DNA from: Gnomoniopsis sp. IMI 355080
Lineage: Eukaryota > Ascomycota > Sordariomycetes > Diaporthales > Gnomoniaceae
Assembly: GCA_027946555.1 (NCBI GenBank)
Contig: JAPEVC010000035.1
Location: forward strand, 62,001-126,000
DNA: 64,000 bases
Direction of reading: 5' to 3'
Part shown: piece by piece, positions 11,683 to 24,059 of the stretch
Layout of the letters: every line of letters starts with the position of its first letter
Numbering within the stretch: the stretch's first letter is position 1
The notes under the pieces: model-generated
What the model was told of the DNA's origin: nothing
The model's database searches: none
What the model saw: the letters and a program-made list of their open reading frames with translations, nothing else
Program-made: the position numbers and the translations under genes

Positions 11683-11740
11683 GTACGTTCATATGCTCAA
11701 GGTCGCACATTCGAATTCCTCATACTAACAGTCGAAATAG
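11683..11740 (+). other. Spliceosomal-type intron signals inside the tRNA T arm
   Basis: The 58-nt insert starts GTACGT, has a perfect TACTAAC branch-point box at 11721-11727, and ends ATAG. Removing it exactly restores G53-T54 of the T arm. Length and spacing equal those of mRNA introns in this window. It also contains a B-box-like ATTCGAATTCC. Confidence 0.7.
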
Positions 11741-11780
11741 TTCGACCCCCACGTCGGGCTCAATTCCCGTCATTGGATTC

Positions 11781-11802
11781 TTTTTTGGCAATCTTTTTTT
11801 TT
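11781..11802 (+). terminator. RNA polymerase III terminator T runs
   Basis: Six T at 11781-11786 and nine T at 11794-11802 lie 20 and 33 nt after the tRNA 3' end. This fits a Pol III terminator with backup. Confidence 0.65.
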
Positions 11803-12089
11803 GTTTGACTTTTTTGTCCTTAATTTGCCGCTGACGACGAAGTTTTAAGTGTGTAGAGAGTTGCAAACGCACTATAGAAGTGAAAGGTAGTCCAGGTACA
11901 GAAACAGCCACTCTTGTAGACATCACCATCATTTTTCCGAGTAATTCACTATAATGTGCTTGGGTTTATTGCTACAGCACCTGTTCGACTTGCATTTTTT
12001 TTACCTTCCACCCGGGCGCATCTATGCTACTCGAGGTCTTTCATGAGAAAGCTCTGAGGCAAGGGTGCGTAGATTGCCTGTGAAAAGGA

Positions 12090-12450
12090 AACTCACTGGA
12101 AACACATTTGATCAACATACCTAGGTACTCCCCAGGACGTCGATCGTTCAGCTTGGCTAGGATCACCATAACTTTCATAGGGAATATGGTCAGTCACTTT
12201 CGCACTTGTAAACTGGCATCCGATGGACAAGATGACCCTGCTCTCAATGGATGCCAAATTTGGAGCCTGTCACAATACAACTTTAACTGCTCGAAGTCAT
12301 CTGAATGGGTCAGACTTGGACCAGTGAAACGATCGCTTAGGGTTGTCTGAGGTCTAATCAACGGTGGCCAAGAACACCATAATGGTGACCTTAAGATTCT
12401 TTCAGCCTCGATTGTGATCACTCAATGGATTCCTCTCGCGGCTAATTAGT
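12090..12450 (-). pseudogene. Relic of an MFS transporter gene
   Basis: This stretch aligns by eye with the intact MFS gene at 25.7-27.9 kb. Shared blocks include 'cacatttgatcaacata' (about 12102) against the segment near 27058, TCAGCTTGGC..GATCACCATA (about 12150) against 27315, CTGCTC(A/G)AAGTCA (about 12286) against 27449, and AACGGTGG.CAAGAA.ACCAT (about 12361) against 27511. About 240 bp present at 27060-27300 are missing here, and small indels break the frame. It is a dead fragment of a transporter paralogue covering the N-terminal membrane segments and part of the following exons. Confidence 0.72.
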
Positions 12451-13169
12451 CTCCCTACCCACCATCCTGCGTTTCTAGGTTTATTCTCAAACTGCCCAGT
12501 TAATGCCCAGGCACAGCTGGAAGTCGGGAGAGAAGCCTCGCATCATCAAGCTGACTCGGCATAGAACCCTAATGCGATAGCTCTAGAGGTAGGAATCAAG
12601 CTGCGCACGACGGGAGTTGCGATTGGACAGCTAATTGGCTGCTCGGAACAATCTCACCGGGAGAGGCTGAAGCTAAGGAAGGACGGAAGGACGGAAGGTG
12701 CAGCGGGATAACCTCAGCGCACAACCACTTCTTGAACTAAATTTAAGTTTGAATAGGTGAGATTCGTAATTACGTTTAAGGGAACAAGAAAAATTGACTG
12801 TCTAGTTTTTTTCCTGACTAGATGTGTTGTAAGAAAGGTGCTAAACTAGGAGGGAAAAGTGGCGATACCGATGGAGGAGGAAGCCAGCTAGCAAAGTTCC
12901 AGAACTATCGTGGTAAGTAGCGCCCATCTCTAGTCGCAGCTCCCATCGACAAGCATAACTGGGTACTTGCCATTCTAGCACAGCTCATCATCAAAGGATG
13001 GATTCCACTTGTAATCAGCTCCTACCCGAATAGCAGCTTGTATTACTTGGATCGTTACTTATAACCCTAGCTTATCTTTGGCATTGTTAATAGAATGGAA
13101 CAGCTTAAACAGTCTGAACTATTACGCTGATACCAGGTCTAACGGTATGGCAACCCGGGTCGACGCCGT
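12451..13169. other. Non-coding stretch between relics
   Basis: I see no gene. A short tandem GGAAGGACGGAAGGACGGAA element lies near 12676-12696. Confidence 0.5.
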
Positions 13170-14530
13170 ATGGATGTGCGCCTTGTTCAACTCTTCGCTC
13201 TCCTCAAGATCCTCGGTCACACTGTTGACGCCCTCGCGGCGACTAGAAAACCCGACACGCCATTTCTGACTGCCCTTGGGGATCAGCTCAACCCGCACAT
13301 CACGTTTCGGAAGAGGACATGCCCTATCCATGAACGCTGTCCTTGTACGGCTCGATCCATTTCCCCTCGACCTGTTGTAAGTCAAATGATACAAGAAGTA
13401 ATGACAACAATGCCAGGACCTCGGTGGTGGCAAAGTGGCGGACAGGACATAGAGCGTGACCACCGCCAAAGCCGTGGAAGGCGGCTGCCGGATAAGGTCG
13501 GGACTCGCCCTTCTTCTTCGCGTCTTTCTTGAGGAACCGTTTATATGGTCGAATTGACCAACAGTTGGCCCCTACGGGGTTGGGTCACTGTGGATCACAG
13601 CGTTTGGTATCATGAGTAGGCCACCTTTCTTGAGTAGGTACTGGTTGTCCACCAAAGTATCCTCTTTGATTGCGCGTGCAGCTATGCTGATGGCGTGGAA
13701 TCGCAGCACCTCTTGTCATGTTGATATAAGAATAGGACAAGCTGTCCTGACGCCTGCGAGGTCAATGGTATGAGTGACATAAGAACTGGTTGTTACCAGC
13801 CGATTTATTTCCTGACGACAATCCGTGGAGACGACGGGATCAGTAAGAACTTGCCAAACCAGCCAGAAAGCCGTAGGCGCAGTGTTGACGATGACACCTG
13901 TAACCTGGCCAATCTCAATATGCGCTGTCTCGTTGGCATCAAGACCGAAAGCTGCATTGTATCGCTCTCGTAGCTGGCTCAGGGATAGGGAGGGATCCGG
14001 CAAGATGTCAATAATCGTCAAAAAATCGATTGAATTCTGTAATGAGGGTGTGGCATGCTTTCAGACTTCGTCTGGCTTGGAAGGATGCTTGGGAAATGAT
14101 CGAGCAACAGTGTCAAGATGCCTGGCTCTAGTTCGAACCATGCCTTTTCATTCTCATCGTCTCTGAACGGGTTGTGCGGTCCATTGGTTGCCTCCATTGT
14201 GGAAGCAAAAATCCATGGCTAAGGCACTCATACAGCTTGACTGAAGTCAGCCCACTGGCCGCCGGCCGGTCAAAGGCTGCGGCAAAGTGCTTGACTGCTG
14301 CCATGTTGAGCTCATCCAACCCTAGACCGGGCGAGGCCCCAGGGGCCATAGCTCTGGCAAAGCTTCGCAAGTAAGCATCCTCGGCCGTCTCCTGTCCATC
14401 TCCAGCGACTTCCTCCATGCTGTCTTTGTCAGGAGCATGAATTTCTCGCAGAGCCGGGCCTGTATTGGTGAGAACGCAACAGTCATGATGTGGCGGTCGA
14501 TACCTACGTAGTGGGAACCAGATGGACAGA
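13170..14530 (-). pseudogene. Cytochrome P450 relic
   Basis: Fragments of one P450 follow in order on the minus strand but in different frames. About 14.3 kb holds GLGLDELNMAAVKHFAAAFD. About 14.1 kb holds GPHNPFRDDENEKAWFELEP and GILTLLLDHFPSILPS. About 13.9 kb holds an I-helix region IVNTAPTAFWLVWQVL. About 13.6 kb holds LLMIPNAVIHSDP followed by a stop. About 13.45 kb holds the haem loop FGGGHALCPVRHFA with its Cys. About 13.3 kb holds LIPKGSQKWRVGF. At least three frame changes and an in-frame stop lie between these blocks. The haem loop has V for the usual G after CP. It lies beyond the 3' end of the PKS gene and may be a lost member of that cluster. Confidence 0.78.
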
Positions 14531-15242
14531 GGTCCTCGGTTTCGATGTTCGCAAGAGCTCAGAAGAAGGGAGATCGAGGCATAGTCTTTGAATGTGGAAG
14601 AATAGAGAGCGTATAAGCAGTAAATTCTTAAAGAGAAGAAAGACAAAAAAAAAAGCATAAAAAAAAAACAGGGAGGTCCCGAGAAATCCTTCGACAGAAG
14701 ACGGTACCTCTCCGACCTGCAATATTGACGTGCTTGGCCACCACACTTAATGAGCATGCTACAGTCTTGCTACTCGTTGCTTATGTACTGTACATATGTA
14801 AACGCATGTTGGTGGCTGTTTGGTGTGTGATTGCCCAACCAAAGTGAATGGTGCCAAATATATTGTTCGACCTTGGACACAATACTGCGCCGCACAAGTG
14901 CATTAGGCATTTAAAAGGCGCAAGTGACCATCTGTACGTAGAAGGAGCTAATTCACCTTGACACCTGCACCCAGGCACACAACATGATACAGGAGACAGA
15001 TCAACCAGTTTAGCCGGGCCGACTGACAGCAATGCCGCGCGCGGTTATTTCCATGAAACATTACAATGCAAAACCTAGTGTTCCTGTACGAAACACACCG
15101 AGAATACGCCATGAGCTTAACAGAAGTGTACTATAAAATTCTACAAGAAATTTGGCTATTGCGAAGTATAGACCTGGTCGCAGAAGGAAAACAAACCCCG
15201 ACGGAGACTGTAACGCCAACCCCCCCCCCCCAAATAAGTGGC
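14531..15242. other. Spacer between P450 relic and PKS 3' end
   Basis: No gene is supported. A/T homopolymer runs lie near 14645-14670, and a C run of about 10 lies at 15220-15230 just beyond the PKS stop. Confidence 0.5.
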
Positions 15243-18200
15243 CTAAGCCCCTTCATGAGCCCGCAAGACCAGAAGTCGCCCAACATCCGATATTGACTTT
15301 CCGCCCATGATCTCAAACACAGATACAGAAGCCCCAAAGTCTTTGCGAACCCAGTTTCTTAGCTCTACAGCCATTAGGGAGTCAACGCCATAATCTGATA
15401 GAGCCTCTCGCTTGTCGATGTCATCGGTGCTCACGCCCAGGGCTCGTGCCAGCCTTCCTTTCAGTGCTTCCAACACAACCTCAAGGCGCTGTTCGTCGTT
15501 TTCTGCCTGCTGAAACAGTTCAACCGTATCGGCATGTTTGGAGCCGAGAACTTCCAGTTGAAGTGTCGTAGACAGACCGTCGAGTCCCGCAAACATCGGA
15601 CGGTTCATGAACGGCATGGGTGCTTCACCTTGGGCCCGAAAATGCGCGGGGGTGATTGCACCAACAAGGAGCTGAGATTCCTGTGGCTGCAGGACCCCTC
15701 GTGCGGGATCGCAGTAGTCGTCAAGAAGCGCCAGGAAATCGGCTTCTTCCACAGGCTGCATATCGCGGGTTCTTTGGCGCACGCGCTGGTACTCTTCCTT
15801 CTCTGCAACGATCCCAATAGTCCGCATCCAGCCTAGATCCAGAGAAATTGAGGACGATAGGCCCAGTGAGCTCCGGTATTCAGCGAGGGCATCTTGAAAA
15901 GTGCAACCAGCAGCATAGTTGCTTTGCCCGACCGAGCCATATATCCCTGCAAGCGACGACAAGAGAATGAAGAAGTCCATATCTGTAGGTAGCAGGCAAT
16001 GGAGGTTCCAGCTTGTAGCTATCTTCGATTGGATTGTTGTTTTCCATTGTGCGTGGGTCATATTCTCGAAGAAAGCATCCTTTAGCAGCGTCAGTCATGT
16101 CATCAAGCCAACAATTGCATGCCTGGTAACTCACCTGGAGGCTCATGGCTGAGTTGATGCAACCTTTGATCGGAGGCATATCGGCACATTGCGCGAGGGC
16201 CGTCGAAACTTCGGCATGTGAGGAGACATCACAACGCTTTGCTGCCAGCCGGACGCCCTTCTGTGCTAAATCCGCGACCAACTTGACCGCAGCCTCTGAA
16301 GAGGCTCCAGACCTCGACATAGAGATGATGTTCCTTGCTCCGCGACGTACCATCCAACTTATAATTGCTCGTCCCAAACCGCCAAATCCACCCACAACTA
16401 GATAAGAGGACTTGTCGTCGAATCGCCATGGGCCCTCGGCCACCAAGTATGCCTGAACCTCACTATTTAGCCGTGGTATCGAGATAAACGTGTTGACATG
16501 GAGAACTCACAGGAATTACTTGTCCAGGCTGTACCGTGAGGACAACGCGCCCGACATTCTTGCCACTCTGAATATAGCGGAATGCCGGCTCAATCTGAGA
16601 TATAAGATACTGCTGTATAGGTGTCGGACAGCAGATGTTCCCTTTTTCAGCTAGTTCCATCACAGTCTGCATCAGCTGTCTCATGAGATGGCCATCATTC
16701 AGGAGGATATCGTGCACATCGACGCCAGCAAAAGAGCGGTTTCGAGAAAAGCCATTCATAGGTAAGCCGGAGTTGGCTCGGATGTCAGCTTTACCGATCT
16801 CAATGAAGCGTCCGTTGGGACCCAAGCAACTCCAGCTGGCCTCCAGCAGGTTTCCGGACAGGGAATTGACGACAACCTAAAGAAGCAAGGTCTGAGTACA
16901 AGTCCACATTCTCACACGGGTCTTCTTAAATTCCTGAACCTTTTACAGTAGGTAAGTTAAAAGATGATTGGAGTCGGGACTTACATCCACGCCGCGTCCT
17001 AAAGTCAGTCGCTTTACGGCTTGGGCGAACATGGCGTCGCGGCTGTACAAAATACGATCTTCGGGGATCTTGAAGTCCTTGACAAGAAGATCCTTCTTTT
17101 CCGCCGAGCCTACAGTGGCAAAAACCTCAGCGCCGAGCATTTGCGCAACGCGTATGAAAAGCTGTCCCGTGGCGCCAGCACCTGCATGAACCAATATCTT
17201 CTCGCCTGGTGTCAGACGTGCCACATTGACCAGCGAATGGTACGCGGTCACCGCAGGTGCCATGATGGAGACTGCTTCCTCGAAGCTCACATTGTCGGCA
17301 AGCTTCAAAGTAGTTAATGCTGGCGCCCTGGGGTATTTCTTGATGCATCCGAACATCAACATGACGACCCGGTCCCCAGGCCGTACTGAGTTGGCAACAC
17401 GACTACCCACGCGCCTGACCACACCACCACATTCGAAACCCAGGCGTTCGGTGCCCAGCCGTCCAAGCCCAATGAGGATATCACGGAAACTTAGACCCCA
17501 GGCTGCCGCCTCAATCTCGACCTCATCCTCACCGAGAGCCTCGTCGGCTTCCTCATCACGAATAAATCGAAGGGAGTCTAGCATTCCAGGAGCTCCGACA
17601 TCAAGGACCAGCGGAGGAGAGGATTGCCATTCTGCATGGCGTAACTGTGGAGTAATATGATCCTCCCGCCTTGCATCTAGTTCGACTTCATGTATCATTC
17701 GACCCACGGACAATTTGTCGTTACAGACCCGGAATTCGACCTCTTCTGAATATGAGTTGTTGAGGCCGGTTGTTAGGAAACAAGATTGCAGGATAGACAG
17801 AGCAAAGTCGGGCCCTTTATCAACAGCGCATGATTCGATCGTAAGTGTGACAATATGCTTTCCCACATCCTCTGAGCGGATTGCTCTCAAGAATCCCATG
17901 CATGCAGCATGATAAGGGCCCATAATTGCTTTCTCTTGGTCGTTTGTTGACGTTGTATTCGTGTCAGGTTTCGAACTGACCCATAGAAGCTGTTGTGCAT
18001 CTTGGACATGTTGTTGCAACAGCTGAAACTCAGACTCAGAGATACCAGCCAAAAGTTGGCCACCCACGTCAAGGAGAGAGATGACTACATTGGGTTTCAA
18101 CGTGCCCATTGCATTGTGAATAGAGTCATTTGACTTCCAGGGATGGAACTCCGATTCCGGATGTTGCTCTTTGATACGAGCTGCAAAGCTCTGTTGAAGC

Positions 18201-21200
18201 TCACAATCAGTATCAAGCAACACCCGAATTGATGGACCCTTCAAGACTATAGCCGCAGATTGGGTGTCATCCGTGCTTGTCGTAGCAGTAGTGCCGTCGG
18301 CCCCGATGGCAGCGTCGCCCACAGCTGTCGATACCATGATGCTGCTAAGATGACAGTCGTCACTTTCATGATCCTTAAGTGTCAAATCCAGTCCCGAAAA
18401 GCCTGTGCTGCGAAGTACCGTCTCCCACCTCTCTTCGTTGACCAGGGGACCGTGTCTACGCCAATCTTCCTCGCTGAGCCACCATCCCTCGAGCGAGCCG
18501 AACGCGATGTTGATACTGGTGCTCTCCGCAGCAGTGATCTCAAATAGTATGAGGTGACCTCCTGGCTTCAAGAGCTTTCGCAAGTTTTTGAGAGTTCTCT
18601 CCAAACTAGAAGTGGCGTGTAATACACTTCCAGCCACAACCAGGTCGAAGGTTCCCAGCGCACCGTCCCAAACGCCACCCAGACGGGATGGGTCTTTCTC
18701 GACGTCAAATGTGGCGAACTTCATCCGGCCCAGCTGGCGACTGAATGTACCGCGTGCTCCCTCGAAATACGATGCGGAAATGTCCGAGTACGTATATTCA
18801 CCATAGCGAGAGGCGCCTGAAGTTTTTTCGAGTCGCTCAAGAGCGCCAAATATGTGCTCAGTGAATCCGCCAGTACCTGCTCCAACCTCAATGATTTTGA
18901 GATTCGGTATCTCGTGTGACTTGAGATCCAAGAATCTCTCAAGCCGGCCATCTTTGGTGTTCTCCTCAAACATTCGGCTATAAAATCGCTTCGCAGCTTC
19001 AGATCCAAAGAGAACATCCAATGGATTCAGCTCACTGCGCAATATTAACGGCAATGATCGAGCAACCTTTGAAAAGAGGTGAAGCTCAGGAACATCCGCG
19101 TCGCATTGATCCAGAGTGTCTTCTACCTGAGCGGCGCTAGGGCAACTCCCGCCTTGCGATTGATGCCTCTCGAAGAGACGTTGGACCAAACCAGCAAGAT
19201 TTCGTAGGTGTTTGGGTGCCTTCTCCAGGATTACGCCAGGGACCTCATGTACAGCCCAAAATCCGGCCATGAGCATTCCGAGCTCGATCTTGGAGTGATA
19301 TTGACGCGCCATCTCCGTGCTGGACTTGTCAGGCTTGGCTTCGAAAATTTTCTGGAGCTGATCTGGTCCTAATGAACTCAGGAGGGGTTTCCAGGCAATG
19401 CTGTACAGCAGGCCAGGATCAAATACATGATCAACACCCCGACTGGGTCTTGAGACCTCTGTCAAGGTCATGTTCTCCATTGCACAGAGCACGGACTGAT
19501 CCTCAGATAGTGCATAGAATGCACCATCGACACTCATAGCGCGGCCACTTTGGCGGTGCATGAAAGAGCTGAGGCGCACCAATGAAGATCTGGTTGGTGA
19601 CTGATCCCAGGCCTTCGCCGAAATCCATCCGTTCGTAAGCTGCTGGGGTATCAATGTCGCGGATTGCACAGAAGGATTGATTCCCTTGGTGAATTGGGTA
19701 AAAATCAAATGAACGGCGGCGTCAAGCGCGGTAGGATGTACGGGGCTCTCCCCGGATTGCAGTTTGGTGACACTTGAGCGTGGTGGTACGTTGAGAGTTG
19801 CCACAGAAATGTCACTGCCGTCCCAGTGAATGTCTTTGAGTAATTGGAATGCTGATCCAAAGCGTACTCCGCGGTCCGCACAGAACTTATAAAAGAGGCC
19901 TGTGTCAATAGGCCTGGTGCAAGAATCCCGAGCAGATGTGACAAGCTCTCGGATGCGTTCGTGGTCGATGTCTCTTTCTAATTTGCCACCAATAGCAGAC
20001 GTTCTGTCACCGTCGACGGAATGATATTCGTATTCCACTTGCATGTCGGCGTGAAAGCATTGGGTCCACCGTTCATCACGATGGGTGAAGATCGTTACGT
20101 CGAATCGAGAAGATTCTTTCTCGAAGGCCTTCTGCGTAGCTCGAAGATGTACCTCAGTTTCGACTGCGTCTTCAAGACTTCCACCGACCTTTATGGGCGC
20201 GAGAAACTGAGCTTCCCTGATCCTAAACCCAGCGATTGGTCGACTGGCCCCGGACACAGCTTGTCTCACAGCTTCAAGTGCCATGACTAACATACCAGAA
20301 CCAGGACAAACTGTGTCGTCACTCACCTAAGTCAGATCAGCACTTGGGTTCACGGTAAATTCACGTGGAAAAGTATTTACTCACCGCATGGTCCGCTAGC
20401 CATGGTAATCTTTCCGTGCTCAGCCAGTTCCTCCATCTGGGACGCAGAGTGTTGTGATCATTCGACCTTTTACCAAGCAGATACCCAGTCGAATGCGGCC
20501 GCAGCCGGAAGTCTTTGCTGATTCTCGACTCGCTCCAATATCTTCGACTGTGGTCAAACGGATAAGAAGGGCAATCCACCAGGAAACCTGGTTTAGCCTG
20601 GGCAGCCTGGCGATTTGCTGCGAGGACAGAGACTGAGAAGCCGAGACAAAATAGTGATCCAACAAGTTCCAGTGTGGCGACTAGTGAGCTTTTACTACGC
20701 TCGAGCATTGAGTGATACCGAATCGCCGAAGATGTTTTTGAAGAGGACGAAACACTCGATAGGGTGTCTTTGACTGGTCGCCGCAGAGCTCCATGTGGAC
20801 CAATTTCGATCAGGTCCGTGACCGTGCTATGAAGCGGCCCGCAACTTGTGCCCGATGCATTCACAAGGCTACTCAAAGCTCCGGCAAACTGAACCGTGGA
20901 GACCAGATTCTTGACCCAATATCTTGGATCGATCATCACCTTCTTCTCAATGATTGCACCCGTCACCGAACTGAAAATTTGGTTGGCATATCCCTCAGCT
21001 GTTGGAATACCAGCTTCAAGAGGATCCAGTAAGGCAGCATACTCCTCCGCAATGGCTTGCATAGCTGGTGAATGATAGGCGACCCCAGTATTGATTGTTC
21101 TCGAAAAGATCTCTTGCTCATCGAGATAAGCCCTGAAACTTTCAATGTCATCGACGGTGCCCGACAGCGTCACGTTCATGGGGCTATTCACGCAAGCAAC

Positions 21201-23848
21201 GTGTATGTTATTTTCTTTTTGCATGCCAGAGCTCTCAATGTGTACTGCGACGTCTTGTGAAGACAAAGCTACAGACAGCATCGTGCCCGAGGAAGTAGTT
21301 TCTCGAAGCTTGGCAGCTAGTTTTCCACGGAAATAGGCGACTTTGCACGCCGAATGGTGGGACAAAGCGCCAGCTGCATATCCTGCGGCGATCTCCCCAC
21401 TTGAGTGGCCGACGACAGCAACAGGCTTCACGCCGAGAGAGGAGAGTAGGTCTGTAAGAGCAATCTGCAGTACGGTGCAGAGAGGCTGACTCAAATCGGG
21501 AGAATCAATACGTTCGTTATTCTGGAGCTTCTCTATTGGTAGTTGGTCGTTAGTCTGCAACAAGCTACGGTCTTCGAGAACCTGGATCACAGGACAAGAA
21601 TGAGTTACTAACCAAAAAGTGACCACTTGCAACCTAAGCTCCTGAGTATAGCATCCGACCGCTTAAGGGAGTCCCTGAACGTCGGGTAAACGAGCAAGTC
21701 GAGCCCCATAGCCGAATATTGAGCACCCTGGCCGGTAAATACGTACGCGGCACCAAGCAGTTCAGTCGATGAACGGACTGGTTTGGTAGGCCTTAAGGAG
21801 CGACTTGGGACCCCTTTTGTCTCTCCTACCACGGGCACATCGAAAGACCTCCACGCCAACACACTACGTCGCGCTGCCAAGGTGTAAGCTAATTGCGAGA
21901 GTTTGCTCCCATTTCCAGCAATATGATCAGCAAAGTACTCTTCGAAGGCCTGCGTCATCCTATTTGTGGAGGAGCTATCTCGAGCACTCCAAATTAATAG
22001 CCTGGGCTGCTCGTCACATTGTCGGTTGTCAGACGGGACATCAACAATCTGGTAACTTGCCCCATTGACCTGGTTTTCGCCCGTTTCGGTCTCCGGGAAC
22101 GGCGACTCTTCCGTGTGATGGGTACCAGTGAGGCCATGCTCTTGTAAGAAGTGTAGAGCATCATCGAGAATGACGTGAGAATTTGTACCGCCAAATCCGA
22201 ACGAATTAACTGATATGCGTCTTCGTCCAGGTGTTGGCCAGGAAATGCAGCGGGTGGGGACCTAGTAAGTCACAATCAGAAAATGTTGCTTCACAGAGTG
22301 CGCATAGCCGACCAACCTGAAGAACAGAGCCATTTTCATCATTCGGACTCAACACCATGTTTTCGAACAAGGCATTCGGCGGTATAACACCTTTTTCTAG
22401 GATTAAGATGGCCTTGATCACTCCCGCAAGCCCACTGCTACCTTCCAGATGGCCAAGATTAGCCTTGACGGAGCCGCTACACACATGTTAGTACAGAATG
22501 ACCAATATCCTTGACTGACGGAATGACCATTGACTTACACATAAAGTGGATGCTCGGTCGAACGATATGATCTGAAAGCCTTCGAGATTGCTGTCAATTC
22601 GATTGGGTCGCCCGTAGGAGTACCCGTACCTGCGGGACAGTTAGAGCCAGGGCTTGTTTAAATGCGCACGCACATGCGTACTAGTCTAGCCTTGATCGAT
22701 TGGCTTACCGTGTGCTTCGAAATACCGCGTGTCAGCGAGGCTCAACTCAGCTTTGGCGTACACATGTCGAATCAGTGCTTCTTGCATGGCTGCACTGGGT
22801 TGTGTGATGCCAGGTGTGTGACCGTCCTGATTCGAGCCCGTCATGCGAATGATTGCACGGATCACGTCTCCATCTGCCAATGCGTCTTTCAAAGGTCGTA
22901 TCATTAAAGACACAATACCTTCACCTCGACCATATCCGTTGCCTCTGTCATCGAAACTGAAGCAGCGATTATCAGGTGACAAAAATCCCATATTGGATAG
23001 ACAAAGAGACATGTCGGGTCCGAGGAGGACGTTACATCCCATGACCAATGCCTGCTTTTGATCAGTAAATCGCAACATGAATACTGGCGGAGCACTTCCA
23101 CATACTGCATTGGCATCCCCACTACGAAGTGACTGGCATGCCATGTCAAGCGCAACCATACTGCCAGAACAAGCTGTGTCGATGTGAATGCTGGGACCTC
23201 GCAAGTCGTAGAACCAGCTGACCCGGGTGGGAAGGATGGATGCCTGTATTCCGGTGGCTGCAGTCCGCGGCATCATATCCGGGTCTTTGGCTTGCATGAA
23301 AGAGTAATCATCGGTCATTGAAGCTGCAAATACAGCAGTCCGACTGCCACGTAGTTTTTCCAGTGGAATCCCGGCTTTGAAAGGCTCTGGTTACTCATAG
23401 TCCCCGCAGAAGGTGGTTTCATTCCAATACTCACCGTTTTCGAATGCGTGAAACGCTGATTCAAGGGCCCAACGTTGTTTAGGGTCCATTGCGGCAGCTT
23501 CCCTAGCTGTTATCCCGAAGAAGGGAGCATCAAATAACCCAGGATCTTCCGTGACAAAGTGACCTCCAGTTCCAGAAATCTGTGCAGCGGTCATTCAGCG
23601 CATGCCCTGTACTCGAGAGATACAGCGGTGAAGGAGAGAAACAGAGAGGCACGCACTGTATTGGGCTGTTTCGAACCGCCATCATGAAATCCATCCACAG
23701 ATACCCGTTCGACTGGCCAGGTCGTCGAGACGTTCTTGCGATCAACGAGGACTTTCCAAAAACTTGACTCGTCCACAGTGTCCTGTGGCAGCTTGAAAGA
23801 AAAACCCACGATGGCAATAGCTTGGTCAACGGCGTCGGCTCCGGCCAT
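15243..23848 (-). CDS. Highly reducing type I polyketide synthase
   Basis: Twelve exons give 2619 aa, and the total is exactly divisible by three. Introns are 23580-23656, 23375-23434, 23052-23105, 22630-22708, 22477-22538, 22262-22316, 21533-21612, 20327-20384, 16877-16984, 16453-16510 and 16080-16134. Domain order and sites: KS with DTACSGSM (Cys about 182), FEAHGTGT and VKANLGHLEG; AT with GHSSGE (about 657); DH with DHAVSDDTVCPG (His about 997) and LDAAVH (about 1200); C-methyltransferase with EVGAGTGGFTE (about 1485); ER with HAGAGATGQLF (about 2051); KR with VVGGFGGLGRAI (about 2258) and Tyr in QSNYAAG (about 2396); ACP with GVDSLMAVEL (Ser about 2572). All catalytic residues I can check are present. 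There is no thioesterase, reductase or condensation domain, so release needs a partner or water. The product is expected to be a reduced, C-methylated chain; its identity cannot be read. Confidence 0.93.
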
Positions 23849-24059
23849 AATGATAAGGCCGTTCCTCTCGAAGCAGGAACTAAAAGGGAGCTGCAACCTT
23901 CACAAAACAATTCAGTACTGCCGGAACCAGGAGATGACTCTGCTCGATACGGCTGATCATATATATGTGTGAACACAACAGCAGTTTGACCAGCGATCCA
24001 GTGAATGTGCATACAACGATGCTTCGATAGAGCAATAGATTGAGGCTTAATAATTGCAT

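Larger units (their letters stand above)
11610..11760 (+). tRNA. tRNA-Lys(CUU), doubly interrupted
   Basis: The acceptor stem GCCCGGC pairs with GTCGGGC (one G-U), and the discriminator is T, as in yeast tRNA-Lys. The D arm is GCTC-AATCGGTA-GAGC. The anticodon stem TGAGA pairs with TCTCA, and the loop begins CTCTTA, giving anticodon CTT. The variable region is AGGTT. The T stem GTGGG pairs with CCCAC, and the T loop is TTCGACC. Two inserts break the gene. The first is 20 nt after position 37, the normal site of nuclear tRNA introns. The second is 58 nt between G53 and T54 and carries spliceosomal signals. The second insert also splits the internal B box (GG / TTCGACCCC) that TFIIIC needs. All tRNA parts are otherwise undamaged, so it may be functional with unusual processing, or a recent pseudogene. 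Confidence 0.85.

Noticed and set aside
20320..20390. Asp in the dehydratase motif HAVSDDTVCP as a loss of activity
   Set aside because: Position five varies in fungal HR-PKSs and the His-Pro spacing and second acidic site are normal.
21572..21612. Possible frameshift or 31-41-nt intron in the PKS acyltransferase
   Set aside because: Using the acceptor at 21533 gives an 80-nt intron, restores GCKWSLFEKLQ, and makes the whole CDS exactly 2620 codons.
23052..23105. Extra 18 residues in the PKS ketosynthase
   Set aside because: The segment has a GTATGT donor and CAG acceptor, and removing it restores GDANAALVMGCNVLLGPD. It is an in-frame intron.
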